Shown: positions 16,173-23,195, counted from the first letter of the stretch. The stretch is 24,397 bases of DNA from JAKQHY01 sp034429475 (GCA_034429475.1 DAOUGD010000188.1:1-24397); one strand, 5' to 3'. Notes: generated by a model not told the origin, from the letters alone. Numbers and translations: made by a program.

Positions 16173-16670
16173 CTATACCTCACAGTCACACCCGCACTGA
16201 AGATGCAGCTTCACTGGCGAAAGCAAGCGGCTGACCCCTTCTTTGCGGATATGCAAAACCAACAGTGTATGTGGATCGAAGACGACGACATCCTTCACCC
16301 CTTGCAGCAAGTAAAAGCGGGGGCTGATTTCCAAGTCTTTTGCCTCATACCCCAGGCTGGCGACTTCAATGACGGCTTCCGGCACAAGCGTGATGGCTTC
16401 GTCCAACTCGTCCGGCTCACGACAGAAGATGGAAATGTCCGGGCGTTTGAGCGAGCCGTCGGGAAAACGAACGTAGACGTCAGCGAGATGGATGCAGGGA
16501 CACCCCTCACTGACCGCAATCGGGTGGATAGAAGCGCGAATACGATCAATCGCCTGCTGATGCCGCCGCGCCGGCGCCGCTTCCCACAGAGGCAACCCGC
16601 CGACAATCTCCAGGCGCACGCCGATTTCGTCAGCGCGCTGTATCAAATCGGCCAAATCGGTTCCACTCAT
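16173..16670 (-). CDS. Uma2 family (DUF820) endonuclease-like protein
   Basis: The 165-residue protein belongs to the restriction-endonuclease-like DUF820/Uma2 superfamily. Visible are KRPDISIF at 75-82 (Asp78), PEAVIEVASLGYEAKDLEI from 97 (Glu102, Lys111) and VKDVVVFDP from 125. The place where most Uma2 proteins carry a further Lys (DxxxKxxxY) has Ser116, as I recall for a subclass with the GYEAKDLEI motif. It is therefore unclear whether it cleaves DNA. The family is abundant and multicopy in Cyanobacteria and Chloroflexota, and its role is unknown. GGAAGG lies 5 nt before the ATG. The next gene starts 3 nt after its stop. A second, decayed Uma2 copy is at 22402-22702. Confidence 0.85.
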   Translation of the reverse strand: MSGTDLADLIQRADEIGVRLEIVGGLPLWEAAPARRHQQAIDRIRASIHPIAVSEGCPCIHLADVYVRFPDGSLKRPDISIFCREPDELDEAITLVPEAVIEVASLGYEAKDLEISPRFYLLQGVKDVVVFDPHTLLVLHIRKEGVSRLLSPVKLHLQCGCDCEV

Positions 16671-16693
16671 AAACGCCTTCCTTTCTCAAGCGC

Positions 16694-16767
16694 CACAGAT
16701 GGCACAGAGAACACAGAGAAAATACTAGAAAATCTCTGTATCTTTGCGGCTCTGCGTCTTTGCGTTA
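16694..16767. repeat. 9-bp repeat array (CACAGAGAA / CTCTGCGTC)
   Basis: Three 9-bp units (CACAGATGG, then CACAGAGAA twice) are followed after 13 nt by CTCTGTATC, TTTGCGG, CTCTGCGTC and TTTGCGTTA. CACAGAG and CTCTGTA-type units are complementary, giving the same direct-then-inverted plan as the other arrays. CTCTGCGTCTTTGCG (16750-16764) is identical to 19087-19101. It lies between the Uma2 start and the stop of the methyltransferase gene. Confidence 0.8.
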
Positions 16768-16817
16768 ATTCTTCATGGCTGAGTATACCCCGTGATGGGC
16801 AAAACGCGAAACGGGGG

Positions 16818-17741
16818 TCACACCCTCACAGTCCACCGTCCGAACAGCGCGTTGGGAATCACGCGCCCGGCGCCAAGCTCGCGCGTCGCCAGCTCGCCGA
16901 CGGTCAGATCGCCGCCCAGGCCATGCGTGATACTGTCCAAATTTTGGCGTAACGAGGCGGGCGGCACGTTGAGGGCATAGACCGTCGCCACGACGAACAA
17001 AGGCTGCGGGCTGAGGATGCCCCGGCAGGCAGCGCACAACAAGGGAAAATGCGCGAAAAATTCCCACACCTGGCCTTGCGGGCCACGTCCGAAGCGCGGC
17101 GGATCCATCATGATGCCATCGTACTGCGAACCCCGGCGGGCCTCGCGCTGCACGAATTTGAGCGCGTCGTCCTCCAGCCAGCGGATGGGATGGTCGGCCA
17201 GCCCGGAAAGCGATTGGTTTTCACGGGCCAGTTTGAGCGCGGCGGCGGCGGCGTCTACGTGGGTGACGGCAGCGCCGGCCTGCGCGGCGGCGAGCGTCGC
17301 CAATCCCGTGTAACCGAAGAGGTTCAGCACGCGGATGGGCCGTCCGGCAGCCTGGATTTGAGCGGCGATCCAGTCCCAATGCGCCGCGTTCTCCGGGAAG
17401 ACGCCGAGGTGCCGCGACGTTTCCAGCCGAACGCGGAAGGTCAGCGTGTGGTAGTGCAACAGCCAGGCGGCGTCCATGGGGCGGCGGAATTCCCATTCAT
17501 AACGGTTTTTCCCCCGCTCGCGGAGGATCGCGTGGGCCTCCTCCCAGACCTGCCGCGCGAGCGTGGGACGCCACCGCGCCGCCGGCTCCGGCCGGACGAG
17601 CGTGTACGGCCCGAAGCGCTCCAATTTCTGCCCGCCGCCGCTATCGAGCAGCGCGTAGTCCTCCCACTCCGGGCACAACAGGCGCGGCAAATCCGTCGGT
17701 AGTCCTGTAGTCCGTAGTCTGTAGTCCGTAGTCCGTTTCAC
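16818..17741 (-). CDS. Class I SAM-dependent methyltransferase (RlmI/RlmK-like)
   Basis: Probably an rRNA cytosine methyltransferase of the RlmI/RlmK group. Motifs from the GTG start (307 residues) are WEDYALLDSGGGQKLERFG at 26-44, SAM motif I RVLNLFGYTG at 137-146, VDAA for the acidic end of strand 2, and DPPRFGRG at 213-220. Homologues of this short form lack the PUA domain of E. coli RlmI, as here. The GTG at 17741 overlaps the glycosyltransferase stop (GTGA), but codons ~3-14 (TTDYRLRTTGLP) are the translation of a heptamer array. The conserved part begins near LPRLLCPEWEDY, so the true start may lie further in. rRNA target is inferred only from the family. Confidence 0.85.
   Translation of the reverse strand: MKRTTDYRLRTTGLPTDLPRLLCPEWEDYALLDSGGGQKLERFGPYTLVRPEPAARWRPTLARQVWEEAHAILRERGKNRYEWEFRRPMDAAWLLHYHTLTFRVRLETSRHLGVFPENAAHWDWIAAQIQAAGRPIRVLNLFGYTGLATLAAAQAGAAVTHVDAAAAALKLARENQSLSGLADHPIRWLEDDALKFVQREARRGSQYDGIMMDPPRFGRGPQGQVWEFFAHFPLLCAACRGILSPQPLFVVATVYALNVPPASLRQNLDSITHGLGGDLTVGELATRELGAGRVIPNALFGRWTVRV
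17699..17734. repeat. GTAGTCC heptamer array inside the methyltransferase N-terminus
   Basis: Five units (GTAGTCC x4, GTAGTCT x1) run from 17699 to 17734 with one extra base at 17706. Read on the minus strand they encode the first residues of the methyltransferase open frame. Together with the octamer array beginning at 17756 this forms nearly 200 bp of repeat DNA at the gene junction. Confidence 0.85.
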
Positions 17742-18925
17742 TTTCCCTTGCCCCCTTGTCGCTTTGTCGCTCGCTCGCCTTTTCGATGGTTGGGTGGTTG
17801 GGTAGTTGGGTGGTTGAGGGGTTCGCTCACTCGCATTCTCGCTTTCTCGCTTTTTCGCTCACTCGTTTTCTCACTTTTCCGCTTGTTCGCCTGCATTTTC
17901 AGCGGATGCAACTCGGCTTGCAGCTCTTCAATCTGGCGCAGCAGCCGCGCGAGCCGGGGAGCGGCTTGCAGCCGGGGATAGTCCCGCAGCATTGCGGCGT
18001 ACTCTTGAAACCAGTATTGGAAGTCCGCGTGCCGGCCCCAATGCGCCAACGCCTCCCGCTTTTTGAAGGCCCACGGCTTGATCCCGGCGTAATGGGAGCC
18101 GAACAGAGTTTGCATATCAGGATAACCGCTGAAGCCGCTGAAGCGCAAATCCACGCTCGTCCATTGGCCCGACCAGCGCAGCGTGAGGTACTGCATTTCC
18201 GGCCAGTGGAACTGGTCGCTGACCAGTTCGACCACTTCCGGGCGGCGCACGTCCTCTTGAATCGCCGCAAATTCGGCCATGGAGGGCGTCAACACAAACA
18301 GGGAGGAATTGATGCCCATGTTGGTCGGGTCCGTCCGCACCCGGTCGGTGAGGGCGGCGGGGATCGGGCGGCCGTGCGGGCAGACGCCTTCGTAGAGGCG
18401 ATGCCATTTCCATGTCCCGTCCACCGCGACGCTGTCCGGCAGAATGTAGCGCCCGGCGGCGTCGTACTCCATCACGGAGGCGCGGCTCTCGTTGATGATG
18501 CCGGCCGGCGTGTCCAGCGTGAAAAGATGATCGTAATGGCGCAGGGGCAGCACATCGGCGTCCAGCAGGACGATTTTGTCGTAGCGGCAGCCCAGGTCGC
18601 CGTCGGCGCCCAGGCGCAGGGCGTGGATGCGGGTGAAGACGAAAGGGAGGTCCTGGCGCTCCTGGCGGCGTTTGCGCGGCACGAAGAGCCGCTCGACCTC
18701 AATGACGCGGGAGTAGAGCTGCGCCAATGCCTGCCGCGCGGCGGGGGTGATTTCGGGCGTGATCAGGCAGACGAGGTCGGCGCGGGTCTTCTGGCGGCGC
18801 AGGGCGTAGGCCAACAGCAGCGCGCCGGGCAGATAGCTGTCGTTGAGCATCAGGAAGGTGACGAAGGCAAAGCGCGCCGCGCCGTCGGGGTGAGTCATGC
18901 GATCAGGGAGCGGGTAAGGAGCCAT
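17738..18925 (-). CDS. GT8-like glycosyltransferase with a repeat-encoded basic tail
   Basis: Predicted to transfer a sugar from a nucleotide-sugar donor with a metal. The catalytic part has FAFVTFLMLNDSYLPGALLLAYALR at 19-43 in outline, the metal-binding DAD at 122-124 (IVLLDADVLPL), NMGINSSLFVL at 202-212, and HYAGIKPW at 278-285, which matches the GT8 HxxGxxKPW motif. The conserved part ends near residue 345. The last ~49 residues (NKRKSEKTSERKSEKARMR and onward) are the translation of a 17-unit octamer array and should not be read as a domain. The ATG at 18925 has AAAGGA about 10 nt upstream; ATG at 18898 is an alternative, and the frame also opens at a TTG (18961) within repeat DNA. The acceptor is unknown. 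Confidence 0.85.
   Translation of the reverse strand: MAPYPLPDRMTHPDGAARFAFVTFLMLNDSYLPGALLLAYALRRQKTRADLVCLITPEITPAARQALAQLYSRVIEVERLFVPRKRRQERQDLPFVFTRIHALRLGADGDLGCRYDKIVLLDADVLPLRHYDHLFTLDTPAGIINESRASVMEYDAAGRYILPDSVAVDGTWKWHRLYEGVCPHGRPIPAALTDRVRTDPTNMGINSSLFVLTPSMAEFAAIQEDVRRPEVVELVSDQFHWPEMQYLTLRWSGQWTSVDLRFSGFSGYPDMQTLFGSHYAGIKPWAFKKREALAHWGRHADFQYWFQEYAAMLRDYPRLQAAPRLARLLRQIEELQAELHPLKMQANKRKSEKTSERKSEKARMRVSEPLNHPTTQPPNHRKGERATKRQGGKGK
17756..17891. repeat. 17-unit octamer array translated as the C-terminal tail of the glycosyltransferase
   Basis: Seventeen 8-bp units run in perfect phase: TTGTCGCT twice, two divergent units, then GGTTGGGT-type (five units) and TTCTCGCT/CACTCGCA-type (eight units). 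Three octamers equal eight codons, so the array can be read through in one frame. The minus-strand frame happens to lack stops and gives a lysine/serine/glutamate-rich tail. TTGTCGCT is the reverse complement of the octamer repeated after the ABC permease (3529-3576). Confidence 0.9.
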
Positions 18926-18950
18926 CAAGGTTGAATCCTTTATTCCTCTC

Positions 18951-19010
18951 AACGGATTCAACGGATGGAACGGACAAAAAAATCCGTTGAAATCCGTTCC
19001 ATCCGTTGAG
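18951..19010. repeat. AACGGATGG 9-bp repeats with inverted copies
   Basis: AACGGATTC, AACGGATGG and AACGGACAA (18951-18977) are followed by three ATCCGTT units spaced 10 and 9 bp apart (18982-19010). ATCCGTTCCATCCGTTGAG (18992-19010) is the exact reverse complement of 20840-20858. The array lies just upstream of the glycosyltransferase gene. Confidence 0.85.
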
Positions 19011-19033
19011 GCTATGGGTGACTCTCTTGAAAA

Positions 19034-19104
19034 TAGCGAATGGCGAATAGCGAATAGCGAATAGCAAGTAGCGAAATCTCTGCGTCCTCTGCGTCTTTGC
19101 GGTG
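19034..19104. repeat. TAGCGAA heptamer array plus CTCTGCGTC 9-bp units
   Basis: Six heptamers (TAGCGAA with three variants) cover 19034-19075. CTCTGCGTC twice and TTTGCGGTG follow (19078-19104), a 9-bp family that recurs at 16694-16767. The rest of the 244-nt gap between the kinase and glycosyltransferase genes holds no gene. Confidence 0.85.
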
Positions 19105-19169
19105 AAAATTTTCAGCCAACCGCGTCCCAAAAAAGGAAAAGCCATGTTCGTCCGTATTCTATAAAAGAG

Positions 19170-20780
19170 TTATGGCTGATTCAACTGCCGGAACAACTTG
19201 CGATTGCTGGCGTAAAGCCGCCGGTAGACGGCGAAATTGCGGTCGTACAGCGCGCGGTACTGTGGACGCGGCGTATATGTCGCCTGCACGCCGATCAAGG
19301 GCCGCGCCTCTTGGAACGAGTCCAGCAACCCCAGCCCCACCGCACAGACGATGGCCGCGCCAATCGTCCCGACGTGCTGCGCGTTCTCCACGACTTCGAT
19401 GGTGCGCCCGGTCACGTCCGCCAGGATTTGCGCCCACACCGGCGATTGCGCTCCGCCGCCGACAAAGCGCACGGTCTCGCGGCGCGGGAGCTTCTTCTCG
19501 ACGGTCTCCAGCATCCAGCGCAGGTTGTAGGCCACGCCTTCCAGCACCGCGCGGATGAGCTGCCGCTTGCCCGTCTCCAGCCCGATATTGAAGAACATCC
19601 CCCGCGCCAGCGGATCCTCAAACGGCGAGCGGTTGCCGTGCAGCCAGGGCGTGAAGAGGACGCCGCCCGCCCCCGGCTCGGTCTCTGCGACGGCCTGGTT
19701 GAGCAGCGCGTAGAGGCTGCGCTGTTCCTGCTGCTTGTCGCCGGATGGCTGCGCGTTCAGGTAGACGCCGATTTCGTCCAACGCCAGGTGGTCGCGCACC
19801 CATTGCAAGCAGCGCCCGGCGGTCTCTTGCTCCGAGATGTAGTTGTAGCGCCCCGGAATCGCGCCGAGAATAGACGCCACCATGCCGTCAATGTCCGTCA
19901 TCCGCCGATCTACGGTGGCGACGACCCACCCGGACGTGCCGATGTAGATGTGCGCGTCGTGTACGTCGAAGCAGCCCGCGCCGACGGAGATGAGCGAGAG
20001 GTCGCCGCCCCCGCCGATGACCGGCAGGCCCGCGACGAGGCCCAGGTCGGCGGCGGCCTGTGCGGTGAGCCGCCCGGCCACGTCGGTGGCGGCGATGACG
20101 CGCGGCAGGTGGCGGATGTCCACGTCGAAGGTGCGGCACAGCCCGGCGTGCCAGCGCAGTTTGTCCGGGCGCGTGTCGAAGAGGAACGTCGCGTGGGCGG
20201 AATCGTAGCCCATCGTGACCTCGCCCGTCGCGCGCAGGATGAGGGCGTCCTTCACGTCCAGCCAGCTCGACATGGCCGCGAACGTCTCCGGCTCGTTCTC
20301 GCGCAGCCAGAGGTACTTCCACAATGGGTCCTTGACCGAGGCCGCCGCCCCACCGGTGAGCGCGAGCCAGCGCAGCATTTTGACCGCGTTCCACTGGCCG
20401 ATGCGGATCAGGCCGGTGTAGAGGTATTTTTCGATTTGGGCGGCGGCGCGGTTGTCCATGTAACTCATCGCGGGACGCAACACCTGCCCGTCGCGGCCCA
20501 CCGGGACGAAGCCCTGCATCTGCGCGCAGAAGGCCATCCCGGCGATGGATGCCGGCGGGACGCCGGCGTTCCGTAACACTGTGTGCGTCGCCTCGCAGAT
20601 GGCGCGCCACCAGTCGTCGGCGTGCTGCTCCGCGCCGCCGTTGGGCAGCGTGTACAGCGGATACTCGACGAGCGCCGAGTTCACCAATTCCAATCGCCCC
20701 GCGCCGAGGCGATAGAGGCACGTCTTGTTGCCGGTCGTGCCGACGTCGTGGGTGAGAAGATAAGGCTCTGAGTTCGTCAT
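19170..20780 (-). CDS. FGGY family carbohydrate kinase (xylulokinase-like)
   Basis: ATP-dependent sugar or polyol kinase of the FGGY family, 536 residues. The N-terminal phosphate loop is THDVGTTGNKTCLY at 10-23 (Asp12). The substrate region has YMDNRA at 107-112, and the catalytic base is probably Asp260 in GGGGDLSL. The C-terminal half has FVGGGAQSPVWAQILADVTGR, the usual adenine-binding segment. It is closest in layout to xylulokinases, but no other pentose genes are nearby, so xylulose is not assured. A strong promoter (20805-20833) gives a short leader with AAAGGAC (20797-20791), 10 nt before the ATG. It is monocistronic. Confidence 0.9.
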   Translation of the reverse strand: MTNSEPYLLTHDVGTTGNKTCLYRLGAGRLELVNSALVEYPLYTLPNGGAEQHADDWWRAICEATHTVLRNAGVPPASIAGMAFCAQMQGFVPVGRDGQVLRPAMSYMDNRAAAQIEKYLYTGLIRIGQWNAVKMLRWLALTGGAAASVKDPLWKYLWLRENEPETFAAMSSWLDVKDALILRATGEVTMGYDSAHATFLFDTRPDKLRWHAGLCRTFDVDIRHLPRVIAATDVAGRLTAQAAADLGLVAGLPVIGGGGDLSLISVGAGCFDVHDAHIYIGTSGWVVATVDRRMTDIDGMVASILGAIPGRYNYISEQETAGRCLQWVRDHLALDEIGVYLNAQPSGDKQQEQRSLYALLNQAVAETEPGAGGVLFTPWLHGNRSPFEDPLARGMFFNIGLETGKRQLIRAVLEGVAYNLRWMLETVEKKLPRRETVRFVGGGAQSPVWAQILADVTGRTIEVVENAQHVGTIGAAIVCAVGLGLLDSFQEARPLIGVQATYTPRPQYRALYDRNFAVYRRLYASNRKLFRQLNQP

Positions 20781-20804
20781 TTGTGGCTCTGTCCTTTGGG
20801 AAAG

Positions 20805-20833
20805 ATTATATTATACTTGAAGTAAGAGTTCAA
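20805..20833 (-). promoter_or_regulatory. Near-consensus sigma70 promoter of the FGGY kinase
   Basis: On the minus strand TTGAAC (20833-20828) and TATAAT (20810-20805) are exactly 17 bp apart. A second TATAAT overlaps at 20815-20810. Transcription would start near 20798, just before the Shine-Dalgarno. Confidence 0.8.
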
Positions 20834-20838
20834 AGATT

Positions 20839-20876
20839 TCTCAACGGATGGAACGGATAAAAACGGAAAAATCTGT
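20839..20876. repeat. Dispersed copy of the AACGGATGG repeat
   Basis: TCAACGGATGGAACGGA (20841-20857) is identical to 18958-18974, 1.9 kb away and on the other side of the kinase gene. Short ACGGA and CTGTTG pieces follow it. It lies between the kinase promoter and the next gene. Confidence 0.75.
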
Positions 20877-20906
20877 TGCCGGTCTACTAATGGAATAGGG
20901 GAGGCA

Positions 20907-21611
20907 ATGATAAAGAGACTGTTTTATGTCGTCATAATGACTGCGGCGCTTTTTAGTGCATTACTCGTATTGAAAAACGACAGAAAAGTTACAGCCAGTA
21001 TCATGGAATATAGCACCCATGACACTCCTTCATTCGAATATTATTCTACTCCGAATACCATGAGTGAAACCCTGGTTATGACGCGCCATGTTTATCTCCC
21101 ACTGATATCCCGACAAACTGCCACTCTCACCAAGTATCTATTTGTTGAATCCTGGATGGATTTTTATCAAAGTGCTAGCTGTCCCCGGAATATAGTTGAA
21201 TTTCCAGGCTACTACTTTGATCCGCAAGAGGGCAGGCTTATAGTTTATGGGGGCGAACCAAAATTAAGTGAGAAAGATCTCGGATATTGGGGGGATGGTC
21301 TCAGCGGGGTGGGCATGTTTAGCTACCTGACAACTTTTGAGACCTTACCAGTTACCCATGGCGTAACGCTACAATCTGTTGCGCCAGATGGGACCATAGT
21401 GTTAACTGGAACTGAAGGAACCATTGTACTGGCTCCAAACGGCGAATGGATTACGCAAACCGTCAGCATAGAGGGAAATGAGGATTGTGTCGTCACAAGG
21501 ACCCGTCGTATTACTAATTATGCGTTTCAGGACCGCAGTAAAATAACCTACAGGGGCGTATCTCTGTCGCCAGCTAAATTGAAGGACTCAACAACCTCCT
21601 TAACAGATTGA
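20907..21611 (+). CDS. Hypothetical secreted or membrane-anchored protein with YLPL motif
   Basis: Not recognised. The 234-residue protein starts with a signal peptide or anchor (~4-22, KRLFYVVIMTAALFSALLVL). A Thr/Ser/Tyr-rich linker leads to RHVYLPLISRQ at 61-70. The remaining ~160 residues look beta-rich, with two cysteines (92 and 194) that could pair outside the cell and a short internal echo of GTIVL (163-167 and 171-175). The YLPL motif also occurs in the subtilase of this window. AGGGGAGG ends 2 nt before the ATG, a tight but usable spacing. Base composition is visibly richer in A+T than in neighbouring genes, suggesting recent transfer or weak expression. It is followed after 41 nt by the kinase-like gene and may be co-transcribed. 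Confidence 0.75.
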   Translation: MIKRLFYVVIMTAALFSALLVLKNDRKVTASIMEYSTHDTPSFEYYSTPNTMSETLVMTRHVYLPLISRQTATLTKYLFVESWMDFYQSASCPRNIVEFPGYYFDPQEGRLIVYGGEPKLSEKDLGYWGDGLSGVGMFSYLTTFETLPVTHGVTLQSVAPDGTIVLTGTEGTIVLAPNGEWITQTVSIEGNEDCVVTRTRRITNYAFQDRSKITYRGVSLSPAKLKDSTTSLTD

Positions 21612-21652
21612 ATGTGCTTTCCGATTGTTGAATTGCTGCGAAGTTGAGGTGA

Positions 21653-22330
21653 ATGATGGAAAAAGTAGATCCTACCAATCAAGATAGTGAACACCTACAA
21701 CGCTCTTTGGATATGGTGTGGGAAATCTGGAGAAGCATGATTTACGAACTACGTGTACCCTTGGTTAATGCCCAAGCTTATGCGCATCTTCTTCTTATGA
21801 CATCCCACAAGGATAACCCGTTGAACGAAAGACAAACCAAATATCTAAATCATATCCGAGAAGCCACCCAATATGCATCTAGCGCTGTTGAAAACCTGAA
21901 CTATATATATACGCTAGTAATAGGCCAAAGAAAACCGCAGATCGAAAAAATAGATTTGCAATCACTCCTCCAGGAACTTAACTTAAATTACACTGTTCCT
22001 GCTAATCTACCGGAAATTTGGGCTGATCGCGCACTATTACAAAGAGCTTTAATGCAGATATTATCCCAGGTTACAGACCGGTATTATGATGCTGAAAAGA
22101 ATCCTACTATCCTTACAATAAGTTTTGATGAGACCTGGGTTATTTTTGATATTACCACCAGAGGAAAAGACATACAGTATTTCCCAGAGTATCCAAATCC
22201 GGAGTTGCTTTTCAGTCGAATCATTATTGACAAGCATAGCGGTCAGTTTCAATGGAATAAGGAAGACCAGGCATTGAAAATTGTCTTTACTTTGCCCATT
22301 AAGAGTCCTGTCAGAGAAGATGTCGCCTGA
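21653..22330 (+). CDS. Degenerate histidine-kinase-like protein (phospho-acceptor His replaced by Tyr)
   Basis: The 225-residue protein has the shape of a histidine kinase core without sensor or TM segments. MIYELRVPLVNAQAYAHLLL from residue 29 aligns with the HisKA H-box (SHELRTPL...GYAELLL), with Tyr31 in place of the phosphorylated His. LNERQTKYLNHIREATQYASSAVENL from 57 matches the second helix of the domain. EIWADRALLQRALMQILSQV from 121 is where the N-box (LxNLxxNA) should be, but the ATP-binding Asn is missing. HSGQFQWNKEDQALKIVFTLPI near the end recalls the closing strands of the ATPase fold (HGG...FTLPL), while the G-boxes are not recognisable. It is therefore probably not an active kinase; it may bind a partner kinase or regulator. 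GAGGTG lies just before the ATG, which is doubled (21653, 21656). The gene is AT-rich like its upstream neighbour. Confidence 0.7.
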   Translation: MMEKVDPTNQDSEHLQRSLDMVWEIWRSMIYELRVPLVNAQAYAHLLLMTSHKDNPLNERQTKYLNHIREATQYASSAVENLNYIYTLVIGQRKPQIEKIDLQSLLQELNLNYTVPANLPEIWADRALLQRALMQILSQVTDRYYDAEKNPTILTISFDETWVIFDITTRGKDIQYFPEYPNPELLFSRIIIDKHSGQFQWNKEDQALKIVFTLPIKSPVREDVA

Positions 22331-22401
22331 CTAACCTCCTGACCCGACGAGTTTATAAAGGTTTTCAACAATAGGTAGATTTTACGCAGGGAGAATAAAC
22401 T

Positions 22402-22702
22402 ATGGCTGTAAGAGTAGATTGACGTGATTCTATCCGACGCTTTCGCCGAAACAGACCTCGCCACACCGGTGCAGCCCGATATTCTCTTCATTGCCCAGGA
22501 ACGCCTGGACATTGTGCAGGAAAAGTTCATCGCCGGAGCGCCGGATTTGATCGTCGAAATCCTCTCGCCGAGCAACTGGCTGGACGACCGCCGCGACAAG
22601 TACGAAGTCTACGAAGCCACCGGCGTGCGTGAGTATTGGATTGTAGACCCGGACGCCTGTTTCTCAAACGTCAAACGTCAAACGTCAGATAGGCGAAGAT
22701 GA
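22402..22702 (+). pseudogene. Decayed Uma2 (DUF820) gene ending in a repeat array
   Basis: A start-like remnant with GGGAG upstream (ATG 22402, reading MAVRVD then TGA) is followed in another frame by the C-terminal half of a Uma2 protein (22424-22657). VQPDILFIAQERLDIV, GAPDLIVEILSPSNWLDDRR and VREYWIVDPDA are all classical family motifs, with Asp, Glu and Lys of the nuclease site present. About half of the usual N-terminal region is missing. The C-terminal strand pair is also missing: after VDPDA the frame enters a heptamer array and stops at 22702. This looks like an internal deletion plus frameshift, with the 3' end replaced by repeat DNA. A short active product from the GTG at 22424 cannot be excluded. 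Confidence 0.75.
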
Positions 22703-22723
22703 CGTTTGACGTTTGACGTTTGA
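22664..22723. repeat. Perfect 24-bp inverted repeat built of AAACGTC heptamers
   Basis: The left arm (22664-22687) is 3.4 copies of TCAAACG. The right arm (22700-22723) is its exact reverse complement. A 12-nt spacer separates them. No mismatch occurs in 24 bp. It sits at the truncated 3' end of the Uma2 pseudogene. There is no U-run, so it is not a standard terminator. Confidence 0.95.
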
Positions 22724-22734
22724 CAGTCGAACAA

Positions 22735-22796
22735 GGGATTAGGATAGCGTCCTCATCAAGCCTATCCTAATCCCTAATCCCCACTCCCTACTCCCC
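22735..22796. repeat. 13-bp inverted repeat and CCCTAAT/CCCTACT heptamers
   Basis: GGGATTAGGATAG (22735-22747) is exactly complementary to 22762-22774. Degenerate heptamers (CCCTAAT, CCCCACT, CCCTACT) continue to the stop codon of the next minus-strand gene (complement of CTA at 22797-22799), which falls in the last unit. Confidence 0.85.
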
Positions 22797-23162
22797 CTAC
22801 GCCACCGTATCCGTAATCGGGAAATTGAGCGATCCCAGCTCCGGCGCGCTGACCACCAGGGTGATCGTGTGTTCGCCGGGTTCGAGGGCGCCGGGCGCGT
22901 AGATAGTGAGCACTGCGCCATACGAGACGTACAGCGACGACGCCCACGAGAGCTGGCTCACCTGATGGACTTTGCCGCCTAGCTCGACGGTGACGCCCTC
23001 CAGCGGCTTCTCCACGCCGTCCACCATCAGCTTGCCGATGCCGCTCACCGAACCGGAGTCAATCAGGTTCTTGATCTGGAACACGAACCCGTCGCCCTGA
23101 TTCTTCAAACTGCCCTTCACGTACATCTTCTGAAATGTGTCTGCCGAAAAACCGTAATACAT
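22797..23162 (-). CDS. Small beta-rich hypothetical protein
   Basis: Not confidently recognised; I recall similar short stand-alone proteins in Chloroflexota and some archaea but no named family. The 121-residue product has no signal peptide or TM segment. It shows alternating beta-strand patterns: KMYVKGSLKNQGDGFVFQIKN, SGIGKLMVDG, GVTVELGGK, then APGALEPGEHTITLVVSAPELGSLNFPITDTV. The PGEHTITL segment resembles an Ig-like or C2-like beta sandwich edge. The ATG at 23162 has AGGAGG 5 nt upstream; the frame upstream of it is open but includes repeat DNA. It is divergent from the large partial gene at the right edge. Confidence 0.75.
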   Translation of the reverse strand: MYYGFSADTFQKMYVKGSLKNQGDGFVFQIKNLIDSGSVSGIGKLMVDGVEKPLEGVTVELGGKVHQVSQLSWASSLYVSYGAVLTIYAPGALEPGEHTITLVVSAPELGSLNFPITDTVA

Positions 23163-23195
23163 TGTAACCTCCTGAAAGTGTGTAATGATTTGATG

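Noticed and set aside
19311..20576. 421-codon plus-strand frame
   Set aside because: Antisense to the FGGY kinase; composition (Arg/His/Asp-rich) typical of a shadow frame.
22664..22723. Intrinsic terminator
   Set aside because: The stem is perfect but AT-balanced, with no U-run on either side, and it is made of repeat units. A terminator function may exist but is not shown.
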